A stretch of DNA of 64,000 nucleotides from CAZAPO01 sp044841755. GTDB lineage: Bacteria > Bacteroidota > Bacteroidia > Flavobacteriales > Flavobacteriaceae. The stretch is from the NCBI GenBank assembly GCA_044841755.1, contig JAXOFM010000001.1, positions 496,001-560,000 of the forward strand, given 5' to 3'. The number at the start of each line of letters is the position of its first letter. The stretch's first letter is position 1. The position numbers and the translations under genes were made by a program. The notes under the pieces were generated by a model. That model saw only the letters and a list, made by a program, of their open reading frames with translations, ran no database searches and was not told where the DNA came from. Positions 7,998-16,198 of this stretch are shown here, one piece after another.

Positions 7998-9791
7998 TTA
8001 TTCCCTACTCCTTAACCAAGCTTCTCTTGCTTTGTTCTGATTTTCAGTAGCTTCAGCATTCATTGAAATGCTATAAGACGGATCGCCAACAAAAGTAACT
8101 TCTGTTTCTTTTTGATTTCCTAAACGTTCATAAACAATCTTTACTTTATCTCCAGCCCTGAATTTGTTCAATACATTACTTATATGATCGCTTAGAACAA
8201 CATCTCCTACTTGAATTATTTTATCTCCATTTTCTAAACCCGCATTATAAGAACTACTTCCTATTGAAGTGTTTCCTGAAATAACATTATTATTATTGAT
8301 TCTAGCTCCAAATGAAATTTCTTCAAGATTCTGAGTCAATGAAACACCAACACTTTCAAACAAACTCTTCATATCTGGCATTTCGCTCTTGTAGATATAG
8401 TTATTAAAAAACTCATCTCCAAAGCCATTCCCAGCATACTCATTAAGTGTATTCTGCAAATCAGAAATTTCATAAGGTATTTCGTCCTTCCCAAATTTAG
8501 TCCAAGTAAGCTTCATGTAATCATCTAAGTTCAAGCCCTTCTCACGAAGTGACAGATCTAAAGCCAAGCCTAAAGCACTTCCGTAAGAGTAGTATGAAAT
8601 AAATGTGTTTCCTCTATTTACAGGATCAACCGAACGCGCGGCATCAACAAAAGGTGCTTGATAACTCATTTCAATCGGGTTAAAGAATTGTCGCCCTGGC
8701 GAGTTCCAAACATAATTAAATGTTCCTGTTAATCCACTAATATATCTTTCAGGAGTAATCAAACCAGCTCTACATAGAATCAAATTGGTATAATAACTTG
8801 TAAAACCTTCTGCAAACCAAAGCTCACCACTCATATTGGCTTCTTCAAAGTCAAAAGGCTCTAAAGATTGTGGACGAATACGCTCTACATTCCAAGCATG
8901 GAAAAATTCATGTGAAATGGTACCAATATTGCGTTCCATACCGCCATCAGCAAGACTTCTTGTGGAGGTACAAATGGTAGAATTACGATGCTCCATTCCA
9001 TCACCAGAAGCATTAGGAATGTAACAAGTCAAGAAGTAATAATTATCATAATCAAATTCTGGCAACTCACCATAAACTGCTTTTTGTTCTACAACTACTT
9101 TCTTTACTTTTTCAAAATACTCATCTAACTCAGCATCAGTACCATTATGATGAAGAACCAGACTTACCGTTTGCCCATCAACATCAAAAGAACGTACATC
9201 ATGATCACTGATCTCGGTTGGACTATCCATAAAATATTGTAAATCTCTTGCATAGTAAGTATTACCTTCTTTATGCTTTAATTGTGTAGCAACTTTCCAG
9301 TTTAAATCTTCGCGGGCATTAAATGTTATTTCAATTTCATCATTAGCCAACTCTGGCGCATACATAAATGTGGCAGGAATATTTAAATGTGCATGTGTTT
9401 CGTCAATTTGTGCGTAGGTGCCTCCTCCACGATTAGCGAACAACGTGTACTTTACATTAATAGTTCCATCATGGCCTTTTACCAACCAAGAATATGGATC
9501 TGGACGTGTTGCATCCAGTTTGTTTCCTTGTCCGTCAGTAACTTCTACTTCGTACACATTCTTCACAAACTCATGCAATGCATAACGCCCAGGAGAGGTC
9601 CGACTCATTCTAAATTCTACTTCTTTATTAATAAGGTTAGTAAACGTAGCTTCAACTTTTGCTTCGTGATGCACAGCATTTTCAAACGAGATTTGATATG
9701 TAGAAGAAATACCTTTTGAAATAATTTTCTCTGTACTCCCTTTACAATTGAATACCGATAAAGCGATTAGAAGAACCAATAATCTTTTCAT
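7998..9791 (-). CDS. M61 family metallopeptidase (glycyl aminopeptidase-like) with PDZ domain, lipoprotein
   Basis: From the ATG at 9791 the protein has 597 residues and a short lipoprotein-type signal ending FNC. It has the M61 layout: an N-terminal beta domain, the zinc motif HEFFH at 294-298, the following Glu in LWFAEGFTSYYTN, a helical domain and a C-terminal PDZ domain (about 505-575) with GLENGDKIIQVGD. M61 enzymes are cell-envelope aminopeptidases, some with preference for glycine or alanine. The longer frame from 9845 adds 18 charged residues before the signal and is rejected. Asn next to the lipobox Cys is unusual, so lipidation is less certain than export. Confidence 0.85.
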   Translation of the reverse strand: MKRLLVLLIALSVFNCKGSTEKIISKGISSTYQISFENAVHHEAKVEATFTNLINKEVEFRMSRTSPGRYALHEFVKNVYEVEVTDGQGNKLDATRPDPYSWLVKGHDGTINVKYTLFANRGGGTYAQIDETHAHLNIPATFMYAPELANDEIEITFNAREDLNWKVATQLKHKEGNTYYARDLQYFMDSPTEISDHDVRSFDVDGQTVSLVLHHNGTDAELDEYFEKVKKVVVEQKAVYGELPEFDYDNYYFLTCYIPNASGDGMEHRNSTICTSTRSLADGGMERNIGTISHEFFHAWNVERIRPQSLEPFDFEEANMSGELWFAEGFTSYYTNLILCRAGLITPERYISGLTGTFNYVWNSPGRQFFNPIEMSYQAPFVDAARSVDPVNRGNTFISYYSYGSALGLALDLSLREKGLNLDDYMKLTWTKFGKDEIPYEISDLQNTLNEYAGNGFGDEFFNNYIYKSEMPDMKSLFESVGVSLTQNLEEISFGARINNNNVISGNTSIGSSSYNAGLENGDKIIQVGDVVLSDHISNVLNKFRAGDKVKIVYERLGNQKETEVTFVGDPSYSISMNAEATENQNKAREAWLRSRE

Positions 9792-9865
9792 TATATTAAT
9801 GTTTAAACGCCTAAGATAGTGTTTTTGGTTAAGCGTAAAAACCAAATCGTATTTGTTAACACTAC

Positions 9866-10072
9866 CTACTCTTCTACATACTCCAAAATATCACTAGGTT
9901 GACAATCTAAAGCTTTACAAATAGCTTCTAAAGTAGAGAATCTAATCGCTTTTGCTTTCCCAGATTTTAGAATAGAAAGGTTAGCTGTGGTTATGCCGAT
10001 AATTTCTGCCAAGTCTTTGCTTTTCATTTTTCGCTTAGCCAGCATTACATCAAGATTTACTACTATTGGCAT
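9866..10072 (-). CDS. Small Cro/XRE-type transcriptional regulator (YozG-like)
   Basis: The 68-residue protein is essentially a single helix-turn-helix domain (SKDLAEIIGITTANLSILKSGK, read in short: residues 18-39) ending in the LEAICKALDCQPSDILEYV segment typical of YozG/Cro-like regulators. It is the last gene of a run in which two DUF2975-type membrane proteins lie just upstream, with a 3-bp spacing, so it is probably co-transcribed. Regulators of this type are very often encoded beside DUF2975 membrane proteins in Firmicutes and Bacteroidota, which suggests a membrane partner controlling the regulator; that mechanism is inference. Confidence 0.88.
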   Translation of the reverse strand: MPIVVNLDVMLAKRKMKSKDLAEIIGITTANLSILKSGKAKAIRFSTLEAICKALDCQPSDILEYVEE

Positions 10073-10075
10073 AGA

Positions 10076-10570
10076 TTAGATCGTTAGGTCGTTTTCTTCT
10101 TTAAATGTTTTGGCAGACAATAACACTTCACTTTGAATAATAAAAAACAATCCCACGATAGAAATAAATAAAGGTAGCGAAATATCACTATTATAAATTG
10201 CTGTAGTACCTGAATTTAGTTTAATTACATAGATTATTAAAAATCCTAAAACACCCAAAACCCCTGACAAGATTAAGAAACTTCCACTTTTATTTAGATT
10301 TTTTATAACACTAACAGAAAAGTACTTTTCTGATAACAAATATCTACCAACTTTTCTTAAAAAGTAAAGTCCAACCATAAACAAAATATATGCAAACACT
10401 CCTAAAGCCAAAAGAATCCATGATTGTAAAGACCATTCGTAAACATCTAAATCGACTTGATTTATTTTAGTAACACCAAATGGTATGATAATGAATGCTC
10501 CTAAAATCCCAAATCCTTGAAATATAAAAAGGATATCTATAAGTGTTTTAAAAATTATGTTTCTTACCAT
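10076..10570 (-). CDS. DUF2975-like four-helix membrane protein, copy B
   Basis: The 164-residue protein has four predicted membrane helices (about 7-27, 46-67, 95-118, 128-150) and ends in the hydrophilic tail KEENDLTI. The upstream neighbour has the same length class, the same helix spacing and nearly the same tail, so the two are tandem paralogues. The gene is 3 bp from the small helix-turn-helix gene and 2 bp from the other membrane gene. DUF2975 proteins have no established biochemical function. The constant tail and the fixed regulator neighbour suggest a protein-protein contact on the cytoplasmic side (inference). Confidence 0.78.
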   Translation of the reverse strand: MVRNIIFKTLIDILFIFQGFGILGAFIIIPFGVTKINQVDLDVYEWSLQSWILLALGVFAYILFMVGLYFLRKVGRYLLSEKYFSVSVIKNLNKSGSFLILSGVLGVLGFLIIYVIKLNSGTTAIYNSDISLPLFISIVGLFFIIQSEVLLSAKTFKEENDLTI

Positions 10571-10572
10571 AT

Positions 10573-11043
10573 TTAAATTGTTAGGTCGTTTTCTTGTTTA
10601 AGCACTCCACCGTTTTTAATAAAGTCTGAAAAGATTAATAATCCTAAACCAACTAAAATCACTAAAAAAGCAAGAACAGAACTATTTATTAATTCATTGA
10701 GATTAACATCTTCTATAGAAATAATGATATATATAATTCTAAAGATCGCAAATAGAATAAAAATTTTACCGGCTACCCTAAATTTAATTTCACTTGTATT
10801 ATTGAAAAAACCCTCCTTTATTATGTAATTAACACCATGCTGAATCTTAAAAGAACCTACTAAAATAATTCCTAAAAGAGCTGTAAGTAGTAAATTATTG
10901 AATTTCCCCAGAATACTGTCGCTAGAAACTTTTGATCCAAAAAAATCAGGAATTACTAAACCAAAAGTTTGTACCCCAATTAAGACCAAGGTCAAAACGT
11001 TTATAATTATTAAGAGTCTGTATAAGAGTTTTATTTTTTTCAT
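10573..11043 (-). CDS. DUF2975-like four-helix membrane protein, copy A
   Basis: The 156-residue protein opens with MKKIKLLYRLLIIINVLT and has four predicted membrane segments (about 5-27, 48-66, 88-108, 118-138). It ends KQENDLTI, matching the last residues of copy B. The DNA under the shared tail (GAAAACGACCTAAC on the coding strand) is identical in both genes. It is probably first in the three-gene unit copy A, copy B, small regulator. No function is known for the family; a sensor or anchoring partner for the regulator is the simplest reading of the context. Confidence 0.78.
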   Translation of the reverse strand: MKKIKLLYRLLIIINVLTLVLIGVQTFGLVIPDFFGSKVSSDSILGKFNNLLLTALLGIILVGSFKIQHGVNYIIKEGFFNNTSEIKFRVAGKIFILFAIFRIIYIIISIEDVNLNELINSSVLAFLVILVGLGLLIFSDFIKNGGVLKQENDLTI

Positions 11044-11054
11044 AACTACAATTT

Positions 11055-11252
11055 TTAATTATTCATAAACCAATGCACATAACCACAATTATTACAAATG
11101 AAATTTTTAGCTTGCTTGTTTGCCCAGTCTAATTTAAAAAAAGTCATCTTTTTAGTATTCATTAAAGTTTCTCTTTCCCAAAATTTATCATGATTACAAT
11201 GTTTACATTCTAATTTTTCACCTTTTATTATTTTTTGACTTGCTTGTTGCAT
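11055..11252 (-). CDS. Small zinc-ribbon protein
   Basis: From the ATG at 11252 the product has 65 residues. It contains a zinc ribbon: CKHC near the start and CNNC near the end, separated by about 36 residues rich in aromatic and basic positions (TFFKLDWANKQAKNF). Such proteins are often annotated as nucleic-acid-binding, but the family role is not established. The longer frame from 11294 would overlap the upstream gene by 23 bp, while the chosen start leaves a 19-bp gap. It lies 11 bp upstream of the DUF2975 pair and downstream of the DoxX-like gene, so all may share a message. Confidence 0.72.
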   Translation of the reverse strand: MQQASQKIIKGEKLECKHCNHDKFWERETLMNTKKMTFFKLDWANKQAKNFICNNCGYVHWFMNN

Positions 11253-11271
11253 CTTTATCCTTTTTTCATTC

Positions 11272-12519
11272 TTAATAATTATACGTTGATTCATTTACCC
11301 AATGAAATCCACGATTTATTAATCTAAAATCAGTTTTTGGCTTTCTTTTAAGGTGAATCGAAATAGTATCTCCTTTTAAAACTCCGTTTAAACTTAGCTC
11401 TTTAGAATCTTTAAACTGAAATGAAAAATGTTGCTCTAACGAATCCTCTTCTTTTAAAAAAATGAGTTGATTTGGTTTATCACTGAATTGAAAATTATAT
11501 CTGTCAAAGGTTTCGTTCATTTTCTTTACAGCTGCTTTATTTTTAGAATCGACAATTAAATATCTCCACTGAAAATCATCGGTTAATATAGGTTTCAAAG
11601 TGTCTCTGTTTTTCACAAAAATTTGGGTCTCCCAAATACCATAAAGATCTGATTTCTCTTTTAATTGTTCCCTTAAATCAAATTGCACAAAACATTGCAC
11701 TATTACAATTAGAGTAATTAAAATTTTCACCAATCCTTTTCCTCCAATAATTAATCTTTGAAAATTTTTATTCAATTTGGGAGTAAAGTAGCTTAACTTT
11801 TCTGCTGCTTCATTGTTAAAGAATACTTGCTTTATCCGATTCCAATCGACTATAAAGAGAATTAAAGACATTAGCAATAAGTGGAATGAAAATAACTTTA
11901 CCGGAATATCGTAAGTAAGGTTCATTACAAACACATTGGTCATAATCCCCATAATAATAAAGCTTCCAAGAGTTACTGTCTTACGATTAAGTAATAATAA
12001 CCCCCCAAAGACTTCCACAACTCCTAAAAAAATGTTGTACATCATTGAATGTCCCATAAATGTCCATGCCAATCCCATTGGGGACATCTCACCAACAGGT
12101 TGTAATAACAATTCCAAACCTGCATCCGAAAACTGCCCTTTAAATACTTTTACTAAACCATAAAGCAGCATAGCTGCAAAAAGAAATACTCTTAATATTA
12201 CTTGAAACCAATAATACCATCGATGATAGGCTATTTTGTCGTTTTTTCTTAATGACCAGATTGCGCTTATAACAGTAGCTAAAATTATGTTCAAAGCTAA
12301 ACGCACGTAATCGAATGAGCGGTCACCACTACCTGTGCTATCCATATGAAAATCACCTCCCCAATTAAGTATATTCTCTGCGAACCAGCGCAAAGGAGTT
12401 TCAAGGAATGGAGCTAGAAACAATAAAATAATGAATAGCGTAAAATAGGAGAATGTAAACTTAAAAAGTATCTCCGTTGGGGCACTCCATTTTTTGATTT
12501 GTTCTTCGTAAAGGTTCAT
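11272..12519 (-). CDS. DoxX-like membrane protein
   Basis: From the ATG at 12519 the protein has 415 residues. The first two thirds hold about seven to eight hydrophobic helices, including a DoxX-like segment (NIFLGVVEVFGGLLLL) and a run resembling quinol-oxidase accessory or DoxX proteins. The last 120 residues form a soluble domain starting at ETQIFVKNRDTL, probably extracytoplasmic. The substrate and role are unknown. The start at 12519 is favoured over the longer frame at 12579 because a minus-7 element lies at 12552-12559, between the two. An inverted repeat just upstream may be an operator. Confidence 0.72.
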   Translation of the reverse strand: MNLYEEQIKKWSAPTEILFKFTFSYFTLFIILLFLAPFLETPLRWFAENILNWGGDFHMDSTGSGDRSFDYVRLALNIILATVISAIWSLRKNDKIAYHRWYYWFQVILRVFLFAAMLLYGLVKVFKGQFSDAGLELLLQPVGEMSPMGLAWTFMGHSMMYNIFLGVVEVFGGLLLLNRKTVTLGSFIIMGIMTNVFVMNLTYDIPVKLFSFHLLLMSLILFIVDWNRIKQVFFNNEAAEKLSYFTPKLNKNFQRLIIGGKGLVKILITLIVIVQCFVQFDLREQLKEKSDLYGIWETQIFVKNRDTLKPILTDDFQWRYLIVDSKNKAAVKKMNETFDRYNFQFSDKPNQLIFLKEEDSLEQHFSFQFKDSKELSLNGVLKGDTISIHLKRKPKTDFRLINRGFHWVNESTYNY

Positions 12520-12551
12520 TTTTTGATTGATATTAATGATTAATGACAATA

Positions 12552-12559
12552 CAAATATA
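12552..12559 (-). promoter_or_regulatory. Predicted minus-7 element for the DoxX-like gene
   Basis: The minus strand reads TATATTTG (TAnnTTTG). It predicts a start near 12545 and a leader of about 26 nt to the ATG at 12519, which decides between the two possible starts of that gene. Confidence 0.5.
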
Positions 12560-12562
12560 AAT

Positions 12563-12585
12563 AAATTATTGTAAAACAATAATTT
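12563..12585. repeat. Perfect 10-bp inverted repeat upstream of the DoxX-like gene
   Basis: Arms AAATTATTGT and ACAATAATTT are separated by AAA. The repeat lies just upstream of the minus-7 element, where a minus-33 element would be, so it could be an operator. In such A+T-rich DNA, chance is not negligible. Confidence 0.35.
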
Positions 12586-12680
12586 TTTATTAAATATTGA
12601 TAATATTTTAATCTAAAACTAGTCAAATTAACATATGTTGATTTTTTAAAGATTTCTAATAGTTCTTATAATCTATTTTC

Positions 12681-12688
12681 TACTTTTG
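12681..12688 (+). promoter_or_regulatory. Predicted minus-7 element for the BtuB-like receptor
   Basis: TACTTTTG matches TAnnTTTG and would start transcription near 12695, favouring the ATG at 12706 over the one at 12697. No cobalamin riboswitch or other structured leader fits in the remaining space. Confidence 0.45.
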
Positions 12689-12705
12689 GCGCTTAAATGT
12701 TAGGT

Positions 12706-14529
12706 ATGAAACAAAAAAGAAAATTATCATTTCTACTAGCTTTAGTAGCAATAGGTTATGCTTCTTTTGCTCAGGAAGAGCAAAGAGAGGAGCAATTAGA
12801 TTCGATATTAATCACATCAAGTAGGATCGATATTCCATTTAAAGAAAATTCACGCACAATTACCGTAATTACATCAGCTGAAATTCAGCAAAGTGCTGCT
12901 ACCAATGTTACAGAGCTGTTACAGCAAGTAGCTGGAGTTGATATTAGAAGACGCGGTGCTGCAGGTATGCAAGCCGATCTATATATTCGTGGTGGAGGGT
13001 TTGACCAAACATTATTGTTAATTGATGGGATTAAGGTTGAAGATCCTCAAACTGGCCACCACACCATGAACATGATCTTACCTTTAGAAGTAATTAAAAG
13101 AATTGAAATCATAAAAGGTCCAGCAGCAAGAGTTTTTGGTCAGAACGCTTTTACTGGTGCAATTAATATTGTTACCAAAACCGATGCTGATGATGTGAAT
13201 TCGGTTGGATTTCAAGTAGGCTCTTATGGACAAGAGAATGTAATGGGGACTTTAGGTAAAGATTTTGGTAACAACTCTATTATCGCTCATGCTTCTGTAA
13301 ATACTTCTGATGGTTATCGTCACAATACCGATTTTAATAACCAGAACTACTTTTTAAAAGGAACATTCAATAAAAACAACACACCAATAAATGTTATAGG
13401 ATTCTTTACCGAACGAAAATTTGGTGCTAACGGATTCTACGCTTCACCTGCTTTTGTAGATCAATATGAAGAAACTCAAAGTAGTTTGGTTGGAGTTTCT
13501 TCAATTTATAAAACAGGCAAATTAACACTAAAACCAAGATTATATTGGAAGCGCAATCAAGACATGTACATTTTTGTGCGCCATAATCCAGCTATTTACC
13601 GAAACTTGCATCAGTCAAACAAAGTAGGAGCAGAAATTAATGCATCTTACACCTCAGATGTAGGTGTTACAGGTTTTGGAGTTGATGCTGCCAAAGTATA
13701 TTTGTCAAGTAATAACCTAGGGCAAAGAGATCGATTTATGCTAACAACATTCTTAGAACATAAATTTCTACTTGCCGATGATAAGTTTGATATCACTCCA
13801 GGAGTTGCTGTTACTTATTTCTCCGATTTCGATTTTCATGCTTTCCCAGGTGTTGACTTAGGTTATAGAATCAATGATAATTTAAAGCTTTACGCTAATG
13901 CTGGTTATACTTATCGTATCCCAACATATACTGATTTATATTACAGCGATCCAACAACCATTGGTAATGAAAATTTAGATCCGGAAGAGGCAATTTCAGA
14001 AGAAGTTGGATTAAAGTATAACAACGGTTCTTTTAAAAGCTCGTTTGCTTTATTTAATAGAGATTCAAATAACTTAATTGATTATGTTAAAGAAAAAGAA
14101 GAGGATCAGTGGCAAGCTACAAATATTCAGGATTTGAACTCGTTTGGTTTTGAAGCTAATGTTTCGCATAGTTTTAAAAGCAACGGTTTTCACCAAAACA
14201 TCTCTGTGGGTTATACTTTTCTTGATGAAGATCTTAAAGACTTAGATGTTAGTTTTTCTAGATATTCTATCAATTCGTTAAAACATCATCTAACAGCAAC
14301 TTATCGTTCACAATTCGTTAAAAATTTTAAACAGAGTGTCGTTTACAAGTTTGCTCAAAGAACTACAGGAGATAGTTATACTGTTGTTGATTTAATGGGG
14401 ACTTTAGATCTTAAATCGTTTGAAGTATCCATAATAGCAAATAACATTTTCAATACAGAATATACCGAAACTAGTTTGGTACCAATGCCAAAAGGAAATG
14501 TAATTATCGGAGCTACTTATAGGTTTTAA
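12706..14529 (+). CDS. TonB-dependent outer-membrane receptor (BtuB-like)
   Basis: The product of about 607 residues has a signal peptide (cleavage near ASFAQE), a TonB-box-like start of the mature part (LDSILITSSRID), a plug domain to about residue 155 (VTELLQQVAGVDIRRRG, IEIIKGPAARVFGQNAFTGAIN) and a beta-barrel ending in the terminal aromatic YRF. Length and plug resemble BtuB-type vitamin or siderophore receptors, but no substrate can be assigned: no cobalamin riboswitch, lipoprotein partner or ABC importer is adjacent. The gene appears to be monocistronic and is followed by a long hairpin. Confidence 0.85.
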   Translation: MKQKRKLSFLLALVAIGYASFAQEEQREEQLDSILITSSRIDIPFKENSRTITVITSAEIQQSAATNVTELLQQVAGVDIRRRGAAGMQADLYIRGGGFDQTLLLIDGIKVEDPQTGHHTMNMILPLEVIKRIEIIKGPAARVFGQNAFTGAINIVTKTDADDVNSVGFQVGSYGQENVMGTLGKDFGNNSIIAHASVNTSDGYRHNTDFNNQNYFLKGTFNKNNTPINVIGFFTERKFGANGFYASPAFVDQYEETQSSLVGVSSIYKTGKLTLKPRLYWKRNQDMYIFVRHNPAIYRNLHQSNKVGAEINASYTSDVGVTGFGVDAAKVYLSSNNLGQRDRFMLTTFLEHKFLLADDKFDITPGVAVTYFSDFDFHAFPGVDLGYRINDNLKLYANAGYTYRIPTYTDLYYSDPTTIGNENLDPEEAISEEVGLKYNNGSFKSSFALFNRDSNNLIDYVKEKEEDQWQATNIQDLNSFGFEANVSHSFKSNGFHQNISVGYTFLDEDLKDLDVSFSRYSINSLKHHLTATYRSQFVKNFKQSVVYKFAQRTTGDSYTVVDLMGTLDLKSFEVSIIANNIFNTEYTETSLVPMPKGNVIIGATYRF

Positions 14530-14562
14530 AGTACATTATATTTTTTAGCATTGTACTAACAT

Positions 14563-14640
14563 GAAAACAATACAAGAAAGGCGCCTATGGTTTTATCCAA
14601 TGTTATTTGGATTAATAGGCGCCTTTCTTGTATTGTTTTC
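14563..14640. repeat. Long hairpin with perfect 26-bp arms, GGCGCC-containing
   Basis: Left arm 14563-14588 and right arm 14615-14640 are exact reverse complements over 26 bp. Inside the 26-nt loop a further stem ATCCAA (14595-14600) pairs with TTGGAT (14607-14612). The 78-nt element sits in the 272-bp gap between the receptor gene and the cupin gene. It could terminate the receptor transcript, but there is no uniform T-tract after it, and the stem is far longer than the other terminators in this window. A MITE-like inverted duplication or structured RNA are alternatives. Confidence 0.85.
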
Positions 14641-14771
14641 AACTCTTTAAAATTTCTATTACATGGTTTCTTTTTATAATCTATTGTGCAGTGTTTATTT
14701 GCTTTTGCATAATTCACTTTAAGTATATTTTCTTCAAAAGACAGACTTTTTAAAAGTATTTATCGTTTTTA

Positions 14772-14779
14772 TACTTTTG
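14772..14779 (+). promoter_or_regulatory. Predicted minus-7 element for the cupin-like gene
   Basis: TACTTTTG matches TAnnTTTG; predicted start near 14786 leaves a leader of about 16 nt to the TTG start codon at 14802. Its position supports that start. Confidence 0.45.
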
Positions 14780-14801
14780 TGCCACTATTAAATTAGAAAT
14801 T

Positions 14802-15674
14802 TTGAAACTAAATCTTCAGGAAGTTCCTCGTGTTAAGAGCATTACTAAGGAGGAGTTTATAAAGTACTATTTTAAACCACAGAAGCCTGTAATCATTGAA
14901 CAGTTTATTGAGGACTGGCCAGCTTATAATAAATGGAATCTGGACTACATGAAGGAAGTAGCAGGAGATAAAGTTGTTCCCTTATATGATGACAGACCTG
15001 TGAATTATAAAGAAGGATTCAACGAGCCACATGCCACAATGAAAATGAGCGAATATGTGGATTTACTCAAAAAAGAACCAACAAAGTTTCGAATATTCCT
15101 TTGGAACATTTTAAAAGAAGTTCCACAGCTTCAAAAGGATTTTAAATATCCTGATTTTGGACTGCGCTTGATGAAAGGGCTTCCGATGTTATTCTTTGGA
15201 GGAAGGAATTCGTACACCTTTATGCATTACGATATTGATCTTGCAAATATCTTTCATTTTCATTTTGAGGGTCAAAAACAATGTATCTTATTTGATCAAA
15301 AGCAGAATGATTTTCTGTACAAAATACCTCACTCCTTAATTACAAGAGAGGACATAGATTTCGCCAATCCAGACTTTGAAAAGTGGCCTGCTCTTAAAAA
15401 TGCTAAAGGGCATATTGCAAATTTGCAGCATGGAGATCTACTTTACATGCCTGAAGGCTGGTGGCATTATATGAGATATATAACTCCTGGGTTTTCAATG
15501 AGTTTAAGAGCCATTGCCAGAAAACCAAAAAACCTTGGAAAAGCAGTCTATAACATATTTATTATGCGTCATTTTGATAATTTAATGCGACACATAAAAG
15601 GGCAAAAATGGATTGACTGGAAAAATGATCAGGCAATTATTCGAACTAATTACAAAAATCAAATTAAGGGATAA
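14802..15674 (+). CDS. Cupin-like (JmjC/FIH-type, Cupin_8) protein, probable 2-oxoglutarate/Fe(II) oxygenase
   Basis: The 290-residue protein has a double-stranded beta-helix of the Cupin_8/JmjC type. Candidate Fe(II) ligands are the His and Asp of FMHYDID (HxD) and the His in EGWWHYM. The N-terminal segment KPVIIEQFIEDWPAYNKWN is the hallmark start of this family, whose members hydroxylate proteins or small molecules; the substrate is unknown. Start codon is TTG: no in-frame ATG lies upstream after the promoter, and the next ATG (14949) would remove the conserved N-terminus. It overlaps the 3' end of recX by 11 bp, the genes converging. Confidence 0.82.
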   Translation: MKLNLQEVPRVKSITKEEFIKYYFKPQKPVIIEQFIEDWPAYNKWNLDYMKEVAGDKVVPLYDDRPVNYKEGFNEPHATMKMSEYVDLLKKEPTKFRIFLWNILKEVPQLQKDFKYPDFGLRLMKGLPMLFFGGRNSYTFMHYDIDLANIFHFHFEGQKQCILFDQKQNDFLYKIPHSLITREDIDFANPDFEKWPALKNAKGHIANLQHGDLLYMPEGWWHYMRYITPGFSMSLRAIARKPKNLGKAVYNIFIMRHFDNLMRHIKGQKWIDWKNDQAIIRTNYKNQIKG

Positions 15675-16137
15675 GCTCATTTACTTTATCGTACACCATA
15701 TAGGTTTCCCATCCTCGATACAATAAATAGTATGCTAACTTCCTCTTTTTCTGGTATTTATCTTTTTCTTTTAAAGAATTGAGTCGTTTTTCGGCTAAAT
15801 CATTGAAAATCTCGACATACTCCGTGTTATCTATTTCTGTAAGTGCTTGATTTATATTAATTTTGGATATGTCTTTTTTCTTCAATTCAGAAGTCAATCG
15901 ACGTTTGCCCCATTTTTTAAATCTAAGCTTTCCCCTAACGTATGTTTTGGCGAAACGCTCTTCATTTAAGTAGTTATGTTGTATTAGATGTACTAGTATA
16001 ACATCAATGGCTTGAGGAATCATTTTCATACCTCTAAGCTTGTTAACCACCTCTTGATGACAGCGTTCTTGATATGCACAGTAATGTTCCAATTTTTTTT
16101 TGGCCTCATCTACAGTGTATGTTCCTTTTTGAGTCAC
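15664..16137 (-). CDS. recX: RecX regulatory protein
   Basis: The 157-residue protein shows the RecX three-helix repeats: CHQEVVNKLRGM, then LIQHNYLNEERFAKTYVRGKLRFKKWGKRRL, here described in parts at residues 60-90, and a final repeat KRKLAYYLLYRGWETYMVYDKV. RecX binds RecA filaments and limits their activity. No recA is adjacent, but a LexA-like repressor and translesion polymerases lie 8-12 kb away in the same window. The 3' end overlaps the convergent cupin gene by 11 bp. Confidence 0.93.
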   Translation of the reverse strand: MTQKGTYTVDEAKKKLEHYCAYQERCHQEVVNKLRGMKMIPQAIDVILVHLIQHNYLNEERFAKTYVRGKLRFKKWGKRRLTSELKKKDISKININQALTEIDNTEYVEIFNDLAEKRLNSLKEKDKYQKKRKLAYYLLYRGWETYMVYDKVNELIP

Positions 16138-16198
16138 AGATTCAAAAATACTATTTGATTATAAAACATAGATGCCAAGTCTTAAAAATAAACTTAAC

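Noticed and set aside
12580..12705. Cobalamin riboswitch before the BtuB-like receptor
   Set aside because: The gap is too short and A+T-rich; no B12-box-like conserved segment is visible.
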